Assembly (NCBI GenBank): GCA_963924555.1
Contig: OZ004585.1
Location: 5,965,488-6,029,487 of the forward strand
DNA from: Crambe crambe
Lineage: Eukaryota > Porifera > Demospongiae > Poecilosclerida > Crambeidae
Length of the DNA stretch: 64,000 bases
Reading direction: 5' to 3'
A program made the translations under genes and the position numbers. Below the pieces are notes generated by a model, which worked only from the letters and a program-made list of their open reading frames with translations, did no database searches and was not told where the DNA came from. Positions 12,589 to 24,006 of the stretch are shown here, one piece after another (positions within the stretch are counted from its first letter, which is position 1; every line of letters begins with the position of its first letter).

Positions 12589-14971
12589 ATGTCCATGAAC
12601 CTATCAGGACCGAATAAAAGGCAGGCACAGAATTACCGAACAAAGGTACGTAGCCGTAGCTATATAGCTATGTATCAATGGTATGGTCTAATAATAAGCA
12701 TTCCAGAAGCTGCACACATGAACCATAATGCAACAGCTTCAGCTGGCTATATACGTGTGGTATAATATAGTTCACAGGCATATCACTGTTGACTATACTG
12801 ATGGGGAAATGGCAAACATCATAAATCATAAGCATGCCATATACTCGCCCTATTCCTTGGGCAAAGTTTCAGGAAATATCACACTAGCTACCGTGTTTGT
12901 TAAGCATAAAGCAAAATTCGTTCTACAATACGTGCCTTAATTCCAAGTGGTATGAAAGATGTGCCTATAAGGATTGGGACTCCCCAGCTTACAGCATGCA
13001 CCCATGCATGACATAGACTTCCTGAACACATACCCTATAAGCTTATTATAGCTACTTTAAAGATTGTGTGTGGAATAGCTATTGGGTTTGATAAAGATGT
13101 TGTGGGTAAATCCACCAAAATATATACTGTAGATTTCAGGATGGTTGTCCATAAGGAATGAGAAATAGGTAGTGGCTTACAAGGACCTAAGAAACCCAAT
13201 CCTTTTATGTCCTATTCAATCCATGCAGTTGTGTAAACCATAGGACAAACTGTATCCACTATCCCCCTAACCTTCCTGACAACCAACCTGCAATGGACAG
13301 TACCACTATCCCACTATTATTATCAGTTAATTACTGAGTCATCTGATGTGTGATCTAGCTACATGTTGAGTTGGAATACTATCCCATTGCTGTATGATAG
13401 GCAAACCACTAAACCATACTTGCACACTGCAGCATTATGTAATTAAACCATAAAACCTCTATTGGTTAATCATACACCTGTACTGTACAGCTATGCATTT
13501 AGTCAGGGAGATCATGTGGATTAACACTTCTGTTTGTGTCTAATTATTACTTCTGTGTGTCATGTGAATCTTTATTTTGTGCTAATGTGCATGTTGTGTC
13601 TTGAACTTTCTATGTGTAGTGATCGATTCTGACTAGCTAAGATAGTCAATCGAGCTCTGGTGAAGTCCCCCCAAGCTGGATAGCTATATTAATTGTGAAA
13701 TCACCAGGGATTGTAGCCATAATAATGTTTATTTTATGACAATTAGTGTGTCAGTAGCTATTTTAGTGTTATACTTGCATGACCACCAGTATTCACTCTG
13801 CTATTATGTTACCATAGATACTTATTTCTTATTAAACTGGTTACAAGAAGATGATCCATATTATGTATGATGTGATATCAGCAAAAGATGTTGTACCACC
13901 AGAGGAGGTTGACATTCTAGACGTAGTTTCTGGTACTGTGTGCAGGGCATCATATTCAGGCCAATACTATAAAGCAAGGATAATAGAATGTGGTATGATT
14001 ATTATTCTCTATCAAGTAGCCATATCAGCTATATAATATACGTACGTATTATAGGTAAAGATCCAGTATTAAAAAAACAACAGAAAGAGATGGAAAGAAT
14101 TGCCCAAGTTAGTTTTGATCAATAGACTTCTAGCTATAGTTAGCTACATATCAATGCTCCATGCAGGATCAATGTGCAGATGAATGTATTTCTGAGAAAT
14201 CCAATAAGGTATGAAATATTGGGGGAAGGAGCTAGGCTGCATGCAGCATGCTACCCTAATTTATTTCAGATTATTACTTATTCATCCCCCCACCTCCCAC
14301 CACCATGCACCCCTGTATTTTACTTAGACTCCAAAAAATGGCAGTTCCACAGAAAATATAATCAAGGCTGATAGTAAGTCACATATTACGGTTAGAGGTC
14401 AGCTATAGGGTAGACTATTGAGAGCCTACATACAATGATAATAATTTTTCAGGGGTTGGATTGAAGCTGTGTCCATGGTCACAAACTGGTAAATTAACTA
14501 CTTTCATACACCTTGGGTGCCTCCCTTTAATTTTTTTCCTGCCATGCCCTACATAATCACCTGGAAGAATCTACTCACTTGTTTCCATCCTTGTCTTATG
14601 ACCTTTGACCAGCCATCCCTACATAGTGACCTGATTATCTACATTATTTTGTAGCTCAAAAGATCTCAAAGCCAAAGACACCGATAATCAATAGGTGTAC
14701 TAGTGCTTCGAAGACACCAATAATTGGTAGGTGTACACATGTGTCATGCTATTTTTTATCAATATCTATAACAGAGAATAAGGCTCTTTCTCAAAGGAGA
14801 TTAAAGCTCACCGAGGTGATTTTTAATTATGCCTACATCATTGATGGTATATTATCACTCTGGTGTGTGCAGGAAGAAATTCTAAGAGCAAGAAAAAAAG
14901 CTCAGTCAATATGGTCAGGAAAAAAAGTAAGTAGCTATATATTTTCAATGCTTCATTATTATTATTATTAC

Positions 14972-15006
<35 letters not shown>

Positions 15007-17480
15007 GAAACTGCTGCTGCGAGACTATTACACTCTACTCTTCACAATCCTAATAGTATGTATAATCATTTATCCATTGATTGTATAGCAATTATAATGA
15101 GCCACATGCACCGATTCCCTGCTGTAGTTAGCTATAATATAATTATTTGATCCCTATCTGAGATATTTTTGAGCAAAAAAATTTCTTGGTGGTACCAGAT
15201 CCACTAGCTAATGGATAAATAACAGTTGTTTTCATAATGAGGCTGCAGTGAATTATCAAATAAATTCCCTCTTCCATAAAAAAAAGTAGCTACTTTACTG
15301 TAGCCTTTCGAGAATCTGTAGCTGCATCAAGTAAGAGAAGGTTTATACAGTCTTATGATCTGCCAACACACTTTGATGATCATGTGCACACAAGTGATAT
15401 ATAATTATATATCCTAGATTCTTCTGATACAGAATCAGAATTTGGAATGAATATATTCTCATCAGGTTAGCTATAATCACAAATATAATGCTCGTCTAAA
15501 GGACAGCTAGAATGATCATTATTGGTGGCCTCCCTATACATGGAAATATTGCAGCATAACATCTACTTAATTGTTGACTACAATGTTATTTAATTAACCG
15601 CTATCATATCATTGTATTTTAGAGGGAGAAACTGAAATTTATACACCTGTTAGTTATCTGAATATTAATCTATTTTAGCAAGTTACGTATGTTATAGCTA
15701 TGGGTTCAGATCATACTTACACTGGTGTGAAAAAAAAGCCCCCAGCAAAAGATAGATACAGGTATAAATCTGCCAAACATATTCTTTGTATAATCATTAA
15801 TTGTTTATAGTGATACAAGAAAAGAGTACATAATAATCTTTATAGAACTTACTTCCAAATCAGAATCAATAATAATTTCATGGTCTTTAACTTCCTATAA
15901 AGATAAAGCATTATTGTTAGCTAGCTATAGCTATTTAGCTAGTCAATCATACCTTAGCAAGTGCCAGCTGAGATTTCCTCTTTGTTTTTTTGCTTTGATA
16001 ATTATTGTTACACCAAGATTGGATGTTGTCATGGCAAGTAGCTACAATGATGCTGTATGTACTATGTATCAGGTGCATTGCCCCCATAATAGCTTTTGTA
16101 TTAATCAATGTATGCATAGGACATCAACAGTCCAACAAATTCCTTCTATGCATGGCGAAGCTTACATGATCGAATTGAAAAATTGGAGGTTTGTACATGG
16201 AGCAGCTAGCTGGCTAATGCAGTCGAGTTTTATTTTCCATTATTTTTAGCATGTGATGAGAAAAATTCAAGTACAAATTAAGTTACAAAACACAGAATTG
16301 AATCATATTAAAGACATTAATCCAGTCTGTACTATTGATTGATCAAGGAAGATCCGGAAAAAGACATCCCTGGTGATGTGGTATGTATGTTGAATGATCT
16401 CCAGTCCTTCACTTCATTAACCTTTGATGTTTTTAGGAACACATTTGTATTCATGGCAGACAGGTCAATCGGCTGAAATTACAGGCAGCAAAACTCCGCA
16501 GTGATCCATCAAAGTGTGGGCTCCAAATGATGAGCTGCTTATTTTCAACAGAAGAAATGGTCAATGGCAACCCTTCAGGGGTGACGAATTCCAAGGACCC
16601 CGTAAGAAGGAGGACTATAAAAAAATTGGATGCTAATCGTATGGCATACATTATTAGTGAGTTTATTATAGTGTACCTCTACATGGGTATTGAATTTAAT
16701 TCAAGGGGGTAGGTTTCCATGGGGCCATAAAATTTAAGCAGGGATCTATACTGAATGTAGAAGCCGGCTGCCATGAAAGTGTATTACATAGCCCTCTAGG
16801 GCACGTATAATTATGGCATTCTTGCATATTATAATCAGCTAGGTTTGTTGCTAAGGCCTCCTTAAATAATAAGCAGCATGCCAGCATGCCTTATATTGTA
16901 TTATACCTAGGGCTATTTAAATGCATAGGGTAGACAAGGGTATATATTATGAAACAGTGGAGTATCATGGCGACATTTTCCAACCTGCATACTACAACAT
17001 GGCAGATACTTTTGCAGTCTTAGAAGTAGCTATACCCAGCCCCCTTCATTTTTGGACCTTGAACTTGTGTCTGACTATATAGTGCTAACAAGGTTAGCTA
17101 ATTATGAGCATCAAAAAAGTGCTTAAGATTTTAGCAATGCATGAACACACAAAACTCTGAGCATTGAGGACCAAGAGGATTGCTGTACATGCATAAGGTT
17201 CATGAACAAGAAAGTTAAGTTACTCCTAATTTCAATAACCACTCAATACTTCACCCCTGTGTTCTCATGGGGAGTGATGTGGGGATAGTAGTCGGGGTAA
17301 CTTAATACTTTTTACAACCAAGCTATACCCTGCATATGTGTAGCTATAATTAAACTCTCCATTATAACTTTAACTACCTCCTCATTAACAGATTTTTTGG
17401 AAGAAAAATGGCCAGGAAGGAGCAGTGAGGCTTTCCGAAAAATGACACAAAAATGCACTGATAATTATGTACAATTGTAG
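12589..17480 (+). CDS. BEN-domain protein, 20 exons, about 441 aa
   Basis: Exons: 12,589-12,645; 13,848-13,992; 14,055-14,107; 14,167-14,208; 14,328-14,373; 14,453-14,488; 14,655-14,726; 14,775-14,815; 14,873-14,930; 15,008-15,055; 15,313-15,393; 15,418-15,465; 15,623-15,648; 15,679-15,761; 15,811-15,825; 16,131-16,188; 16,250-16,324; 16,348-16,380; 16,437-16,656; 17,392-17,480. All have GT-AG borders, and phases join to a single 442-codon frame. The N-terminal part contains CRASYSGQYYKARIIECG, resembling the Y-G-x-Y-x-A-x-I pattern of Tudor-like or SH3-like folds. The last about 100 residues (LRSDPSKCGLQMMSCLFS, GNPSGV, KLDANRMAYI, KWPGRS) match a BEN domain, a DNA- or chromatin-binding module. 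YAWRSLHDRIEKLE before it is probably coiled coil. Weak points: the 23-nt gap at 16,325-16,347, the very short exon at 15,811, and exon 1, supported only by ATG plus donor. Promoter not identified. Confidence 0.72.
14957..15006. repeat. (ATT)n microsatellite in BEN-gene intron
   Basis: About 50 bases of ATT repeat ending at the acceptor TTATTAG of the next exon, so the polypyrimidine/acceptor context of that exon is made of the repeat itself. Confidence 0.95.
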
Positions 17481-17589
17481 AAAAGAACTCAGACATGTAT
17501 AGCTTTTATATTATTATTATTGCTTCTTCAAACTGTGCTCATGCGTGCATGCATAGCGTATCATGGTTGGGTGGGCTTCATTTAAAAAG

Positions 17590-17918
17590 ATCTTGCAAGA
17601 AGGGTTGTACATGCAAGAAATCATGCAAGATTCATGAACGATAATATAGCCCACTTTCTTGCAAGAATTTTACTGCAGGATCTTGCTTACTGCTATTCTT
17701 GCAAGTGAACTTAAGCAGTGCAAGAATATTGCAAGTACATCTTGCAAGTTGCATGCATGATCCTGCAAGAATCAAGCAAGAAAACGGACAAATCTCTTGC
17801 ACTGCAAGATAATTTTGGGGTGATCTTGCAAATTACTACAAGATTTGCACAAGACTTGCATTCAAGAACAGAGCAAGAAACGTATAGGAATCATGCAAGA
17901 ATTGCAAGATGGTTTTTG
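17590..17918. repeat. Right subterminal TCTTGCAAGA motif cluster
   Basis: More than fifteen TTGCAAG / CTTGCAA words in about 330 bases end at the right TIR. Density is higher than in the left cluster. Both orientations occur because the word is palindromic. Confidence 0.78.
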
Positions 17919-18645
17919 CTGGGTAAGTTTAAAGTCCATGCCTCTGATCAAAGGTGAGATATCCTTCACTGCATACAAGATATAAAAATAGGCTTTTTGA
18001 GCTGATGACCAATCTAGTATGCTGTAGGTAGGGGCTTAAAAGTCTTAGATAGACTTACTGGAGTATGTGTGAGCTGTCTTAGATATACTGGAACATGTGT
18101 GAGCTATACAGCATAAAAGATGATGCCTAGCTAGCTTGTAAGCTTAGTTTGACAGCTAGTAGGTATGATGCCTTGTGCTGTATATGTATAACTCACACAT
18201 GCTCCAGTAAGTCTATCTGAGAATTCTAGCTCCCTACCTATAGCATGACAAGCTGGCCATCAGCTCTGAGTGCTTGTTTCTACATTTTGAAGTGATTTTT
18301 TGAATATCTCACCTTTGGTAACAGGCACGAGCTTCAAATATTGGCATAACTTTTAGCATACTCTAAGATTAACTTGTGTAAAGTTTGGAGGGAATACACT
18401 GAACCATGTGTGAAATACAGACTCCAGCATTTTTATTATTTTCAATAGGGATTGTACAATGAGTTCCCTCTATGACATCACAAGTAAGCCCCGCCCAAAA
18501 CAGGATGTAAATAAAATTGTCAACTTCTACTGCTATTTTCTCGGTGAGATTTCAACCAATGCTTCTCATATTTTTTCCCAGTAATGTAGGCATACAAAAC
18601 AACCCAAAAATGTAAAAAAAAAATTTCATTTCACCTACCCTTTAA

Positions 18646-20065
18646 GTTCCAGATAAATCAGATAAAAGATTGAGTTAATCTAATTCTTGATTGTAGATAC
18701 GTACCTATGTATTATTGTGACACTTGCAGCATATGTACGTAAGTTGAATTTTAAGTTATTAGCTACATCACTTTTGTTAGAATGGAACAAGAACCCACTA
18801 ATTCCAATGTTGCTAAAAGCTAGTGGACATTAAAAGACCTTACCATGGACAGGAGGCCGCTGAACTCCAGAGGTTCCTATGATAATTACGTATAGTCACA
18901 GATCAAAAATAGCCACATTTTTAAGAAGCTACCAGTTAAATTATCCTGATAGCCAACTACGTACTGCTGCATTACAGATACTGTCTATGCAAATTTCATA
19001 CAGGGGCTTGTCAAGCCATACAGTAATGAGAGATCATGTAGCTAATGCATATAGCAATCATGATCATTCTCCCTACTAATTGTTGCTTTCTTTAATATCA
19101 CTTAGAAAACTAATAGCTAACACTCATGAATCATAAAGTACGTACAAAGTTATATAAGTACTGTACATACCAGGACAATTTTGTTGGCTAGATGACAAAA
19201 TGGTTGAGTTGTGACAAGCACACGAATAAGATCTTAATTGGGTCTATAGCACTCAATAACCAGAGATCACTGTTGGATCCACAAGGATTAGCTCCTGAAG
19301 ATGAGAGAATTATCCATCATGTAGCTACAATATAGTACTTGGGATACAAGTTTCGTAGTTTGAATTGGAAGGAATTTTGGTTCCAGAGTCACAGTAGCTA
19401 CCATACAGTGCTTTTATTTCGAGGAGCGCTCATTTTTCGTGAATCAGCCATGGAAAAAAACTTTTGTGGTTGCATTGCAGGTAAGAGTGCATCTGCTATC
19501 AACAGCTGAAACTTAGTGAATGAATCAAGGTTACTACGTATATCAAATAGGCCTTGGTATGAGGCTAGTGGACCCTAAGCATTGAACAGAAGAGCTGCCT
19601 TGTGTGAGAGAACTAACTTTCAATATCCTTTCGATGTACGTAGCTAGCAGCTGTTATGAAGATGACAGTATTTCTGCCCTGTCAGTTCCAGAGAAATAGC
19701 AGAACGAACAGTACAGTGACATCATGTGGCATATGCATGTGGCTCAGATCAACTTTTCGCAGAGCTTAACTTTCGAGCTACTCATTAAATCCGTGAAAAC
19801 CGTAAAAATTACGGCGCTCCTCAAGAATTTAATTATTAGCACAACTACGTAGCTATAATGGAGCTAAGTACTACTATCACTTTGACATTAGTACTATAAT
19901 TATTGTAACAAGTCAAGGACAGCTATACATTAAGAGTATTATTTTTCATGTGCATATATAATTGGACTATTTCTAACTCCAGCTATGCTACAGTAATAAT
20001 TATGTATAAAGGTGAATCAGAAAGAGAATTGAGTATAACAAGTATAGCTACAAAAAAAATACATT
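18646..20065. other. Duplicated noncoding block (unit A)
   Basis: Closely matched by 59,316-60,764 in unit B. No frame is conserved in a protein-like way: short frames in A carry frame-changing indels in B. A pair of inverted words (GAGGAGCGCT near 19,421 and GGCGCTCCTC near 19,811) suggests an old inverted-repeat element of about 400 bases. Confidence 0.55.
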
Positions 20066-20069
20066 ATTT

Positions 20070-22696
20070 GAAGGGCTCGGAAACATAGTGGTCTAACCAA
20101 CACATTGTATAAAACTAGAAACAAGTAAATTAAATTTTAAAAATCACTGTAAAATCTGGTTTATGTTTTGTCAAACAATTTTATATAACATGTCAAAGCA
20201 TTTTGAAATGATCAGTTAAACAATTCGTAAAATGGTCTGACCGTTTGAGGCTTCAGTATCGAACTATGTATAGTAGAAAAATGTGTATGTACGAATGAGA
20301 TTTGTTTGAGTATAATGAGAGTTGTTTGAGCATAATGAGAGTAATGAGAGTTGTACATACGAATGTAAGAGAGTGAGGTTATTCTGTGTCAGATTGTTCA
20401 GATTCTTCACTGCACTGATCAACACTCCCAGATAGGCTCTCGTAAAAAGCATGATGCACTGGTGGCAAATAAGGTAACAAAGAATGAAGATCATCTAATT
20501 TCCTTTGTTTTATTTTTCGAGGAGCAGTATATAGCAAAGGAATGGGTCGGGCCATAGATGCTGGTCTACCTCTCTTACGACGAAGATCAACAACTTTCCA
20601 GCTTTCCAACTCATTAAGACTGTACTTGTATGAGAATTGGTATGGTTTTTCAGAACTAACACGTATCCAGTGCATGGCTAGCCAATTGACTTTACAATGA
20701 TCATTATTCCACTTCCGATTGACAATGTTAGGTTTTAGACTCTTCAATGCCACAAAATCTTTTCTGTTCATCACGTGTACTGAAAAAGGATTTTTACGAC
20801 GAGCATGTTCAACAAGTGAATACCACTCATCTGGAATGTAGATAGACTGATGTCTTCTCTTCGCACACTCAATACTGCCAAAATCCCTATCATTTGGAAG
20901 ATACGAGTGGCCAGATATCATGAATTTTTGTTCCACTACCCTGATAGGTAGGTACATACAAGAAACAATGTGAAGCCATAAGAGAACAAGGTAAATATTT
21001 CGATTCTGGCCACCACAGCTGTCACTGTATGTGATCAATGTTGTAGTTTCTGGTTTCATTCTGCCATTTTTAAACATTTCCTCTAGGTGCCGCAAGATGC
21101 ATGATCCGATTTCACATGAACCCCTGCCTGCAACTCCCTCATGCCACATGTGCATGCAAGCTCGACCACTCTCTCCCTCATGTATTCCAAGGTTATAGGT
21201 CCAGAGCTGCCGTTTATAAAAAACAATATTAGTAGAGATAGATGGGGTTGGAAGCGTCTGTTCCAAATCAAAAGTTATCATTGCAACTGTTGGATCAGAC
21301 TTAGCGAGAGCCATATCTTCTTTGAGCTGCTGATAAGCTCTTTCAGCTTTTGTCTGATGCAGCATAAGCTCACCCTTGCGCTGTGCCTTGATAGTTTCAT
21401 CAGTTGCAGCTTCAATCTGTATCCTTAACTCGTCACACGTCTTGCAGGTATCCGACTTTGGTCTGCATAAGAGGATGGGATTTTTATGCACATTGCTATA
21501 GAAGTAATCACAATGAAACCTCAACAAACAAAATATGATTTTTATCATGCTGCTATGGTAGCAGATTTGTATCATGAATAAGACGAAGAGGTTTCATTGT
21601 ACTAAATTATTATTATTATTACATTCCAAAGGATAAGTTGAATGATTCATTGAATACTTTACGATAGATCCATTCAGATACTGGTCTAAACTCATCTCTT
21701 TCACTTTGCTCCTTATAAAGGGAATACATTTTTGACACAGATAACTCAGGACAAAGGTAGCTTCTGTTCGGGTTATCTGCACGAGAATAATGGGAATGAT
21801 ACTTGGGGAAACTTTCTATATGCTGTTTCACTCGGTTTATGTCAGCTTCTGAAGTTTTGTTAGCAGGTTCATGACGACCTCGTTGATCCATATGAGGTGA
21901 TCCACCTTCCCTCACTTGTGATTTTAATGCTCGATCTAAACGTCCATTCGAAATTCCATGGGTACGTAAGAAAATAGTTTTACATACGTGAATAGAAATT
22001 CCTTCACGATTCAAATAAAAAATCCTGCTGTATTGACGTCTTGATGCTGAGGAAGTATATCTTCGCTTAGCTTCCACCACCTTCACACATCCACATAGGT
22101 AACTATTCTGAGTATTGAAATCTCCAGTCGCCCAGAAACCATCAAACAAAGCTTTTCTCTGCTGCTCACTCACTTTATCACAGCACTTTAACGTACATGA
22201 GCAATCACTGCTATCAAATTTTCGTTCACTAACCTATAAGAACATTAACGACTAAAATATGGCTCCTTGGTTAGCTAGCTAAACTTACTTGTTTCTTTTT
22301 AGCACTTTCATAGGCTTGTCCCAAGTTTCTCAAACGCTTCCTTTTGTTAGCAGCCCATCGAGATGGCGTTCTTAACCTCTTTCTGCTGGTTTTAGCAACA
22401 GTTACAGCTGATTCGGCTTCGCTTGCGCTGCTGGTCTCCATCTTTTAACACCAATAACACCTGATTCTCGAGCACATGTTTTTACGCACGCGCGATGTGG
22501 GTTGGACCAGTTTCGCGCTTGAAAAAACGCAATGTTTCAATGAAGCAAAGATATTCATTGGCCCTAAGATGCGTATGTATTATAATTTTGCGAATAGATG
22601 AAACAGTTAGCAAAAATTAACATGAATTAGATGATAACTCTTAGAACTCCATTTTTATGAATATGCATGTTAGACCACTATGATTCTCAACCCTTC
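20070..22696. mobile_element. Complete 2.6-kb DNA transposon, ATTT target duplication
   Basis: 28-bp inverted ends (20,070-20,097 and 22,669-22,696) begin GAAGGG and share CATAGTGGTCTAAC, with four mismatches. ATTT is present on both sides (20,066-20,069 and 22,697-22,700) and only once at the empty site in unit B (near 60,765-60,768). The element holds one intact three-exon gene on the minus strand. Length, ends, duplication and coding capacity are all consistent with a recently mobile autonomous element. Confidence 0.93.
20379..22441 (-). CDS. Putative transposase, DUF7869-like, 626 aa
   Basis: Three exons, 22,441-22,289, 22,233-21,623 and 21,495-20,379, join in phase to 627 codons with GT-AG borders and no stop. 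It starts METSSASEAE and has a basic region RKRLRTPSRW...KRKRLRNLG, a possible nuclear signal. A Cys cluster follows (DCSCTLKCCDKVSEQQR), then RRYTSSASRRQYSR, then CRPKSDTCKTCDEL. The core contains ITFDLEQTLPTP, YSDSCGGQNRN and PNDRDFGSIE, whose acidic residues could form a DDE/D RNase-H-like triad. This pattern resembles the uncharacterised DUF7869-type proteins found in repeat-rich animal genomes; the transposase role is inferred from its place as the only gene between TIRs. The C-terminus is Ser/Glu-rich. Confidence 0.8.
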
Positions 22697-22700
22697 ATTT

Positions 22701-23394
22701 AGTACCTTCAACAGCCTGACTCCGTGCATACTAATGATTTTGGACCCTGCCAAACTATAGCAGAAGCGAGTTAAGATGCTACATTTATAGCACTGCTGAC
22801 ATTGATGGTATGTACTACTCCAGATCCATAGGAATTTACAAGTAATATTCTTACATCTAGCACAGAAATAAGTGAGAATGGTGACTCCTTCAGCATAGCT
22901 AGTTGGCAAAGAAAGATATTAGCTAGCTCTGTTAGCGTGTATATAAGTTCTGATCCGAAGAATTTTGATTTTGAACTTGGATTAAAAGAATTACGTAGAC
23001 TGCTTTAGACCGGACATTACAACACAGGGTAGAGGAGCATCAAAGGGCCCTCACATCGTACATGCACCCCTTAGCTACACAACATCAGTTGTGGCAGAAC
23101 ATACTATGAAGACTGGTTACAAAATAAAATGGGAGAGTTCAAAGGTTTTCAGAGGTTAATGATCATTACTATCAAAGAAACTACCTACGTAGAAACTTGG
23201 AACATCAGACTACAGAGTCAATCAATGAACAGAGATAATGGATAGCTCCCAGCAACTTACAATAGCCCTATTACAGCTGAGAAAAATCTCACTAAAGCTA
23301 GAGGCACCTAGCCACTCAAGAATTATGGAAGTGACACCATTATGTATGTACGTATAATGGCTGCACTACCTATTATTGCTAACTATTTTTTATA
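22701..23394. other. Duplicated block, no firm gene
   Basis: Matches 60,769-61,597 in unit B. A minus-strand frame at 22,670-22,909 (CARCKNITCKF) is cysteine-rich and open in both copies, but it has no clear splice partners or known fold. Confidence 0.45.
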
Positions 23395-23886
23395 GTGCAC
23401 CAGCAGTCAATATAACTTGATTGGAGTTGGAGTTGGAACTGCAGCTGGAATATGCAGGAATGGTAACAGCTATAATAATGATTACTTTTATGATCATAAA
23501 GTGTAGAAAAAACTTTATTCAAGCTCACACTTTCTCTGAAACTGGAGTAGAATCTGTACCCAGTGCTGTCATAGCTATATGTGAAATTGCCACCCCATAC
23601 ACAATGCCCTGCTTATGCAGCAGCAAATCAAGTCACAGATTCCTGCCATCATAACTATGAAGACATAGAGATTTGTGATTTAGATGTCCCTACTTCACAT
23701 GAGGGTGATATTAAGATCCAACAATGTTCTGCTTATGGAGTGACTATACCAAGAAAAATTGAAATAACGAATATCATTCATCTACGTATGATAATCATGC
23801 ACATAGAAAATATGCTGTGGCTATATCAGTGCCTCCAACCTGTGAACTTTGATTTCAGTATTTTCAGCCATTTTGTACGTAAGTAA
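23395..23886 (+). pseudogene. Decayed transmembrane/cytoplasmic receptor exon(s)
   Basis: After a TTTTATAG acceptor the sequence reads AGMVTAIIMITFMIIKCRKN, one hydrophobic segment followed by basic residues, as at a single-pass membrane exit. In another frame it continues HNYEDIEICDLDV and IQQCSAYGVTIPRK, with tyrosines spaced as in receptor tails. In-frame stops and frame changes separate the parts, and unit B keeps only the first 200 bases (61,598-61,795). It may be the remnant of another Ig-type receptor lying between the GPCR and the kinase. Confidence 0.35.
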
Positions 23887-23970
23887 TGCTAATGTCATTA
23901 GCTAGTAGTGAGAGGCTACATAGAGTTATGAATAAATAATTTTTTTTATTTTGAGTACATAAAGATTTAG

Positions 23971-24004
<34 letters not shown>
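23971..24004. repeat. Poly-C tract of 34 bases
   Basis: Pure C run followed by a short AC repeat. It lies in an A-only stretch of about 660 bases (about 23,590-24,250) that unit B lacks. Confidence 0.95.

Positions 24005-24006
<2 letters not shown>

Larger units (their letters stand above)
6758..17923. mobile_element. 11.2-kb TIR element carrying a BEN gene and a minisatellite
   Basis: Perfect 22-bp terminal inverted repeats starting CCCAGCAAAAACC sit at both ends, flanked by TA (6,756-6,757 and 17,924-17,925). Inside each end lies a cluster of TCTTGCAAGA-like motifs. The interior holds a hAT-like nonautonomous element (7,106-7,615), the minisatellite (about 8,870-12,310) and the 20-exon BEN-domain gene (12,589-17,480). 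It interrupts the left arm of the surrounding foldback element. I find no DDE, YR or HUH nuclease gene in it, so it is either nonautonomous or uses an unrecognised protein. Confidence 0.78.
6447..18641. mobile_element. 12.2-kb TTAA-flanked foldback element with nested cargo
   Basis: The ends are inverted copies starting AGGGTAGGTGAAATG. The outer arms match over about 310 bases (6,447-6,757 against about 18,325-18,641). TTAA flanks both ends (6,443-6,446 and 18,642-18,645), and unit B has the intact site with a single TTAA near 59,313-59,316. After removing the inner element (6,758-17,923), the remainder is a foldback of about 1.03 kb: the left arm resumes at 17,926, folds near 18,130 and returns to 18,641. 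TTAA duplication is characteristic of piggyBac-type and some other families, but the ends are not the classic CCC-type piggyBac ends and I see no piggyBac transposase. Confidence 0.88.

Noticed and set aside
13851-13880. Alternative frame WLQEDDPYY as start of BEN exon 2
   Set aside because: Attractive peptide, but it meets a stop at once (PYYV then TGA) and does not continue into the frame used by all later exons; the ATG-containing frame keeps phase with exons 1 and 3.
6447-18641. piggyBac transposase expected from the TTAA flanks
   Set aside because: No frame inside shows a DDD transposase or terminal Cys-rich domain; the ends are also not of the classic CCC type.
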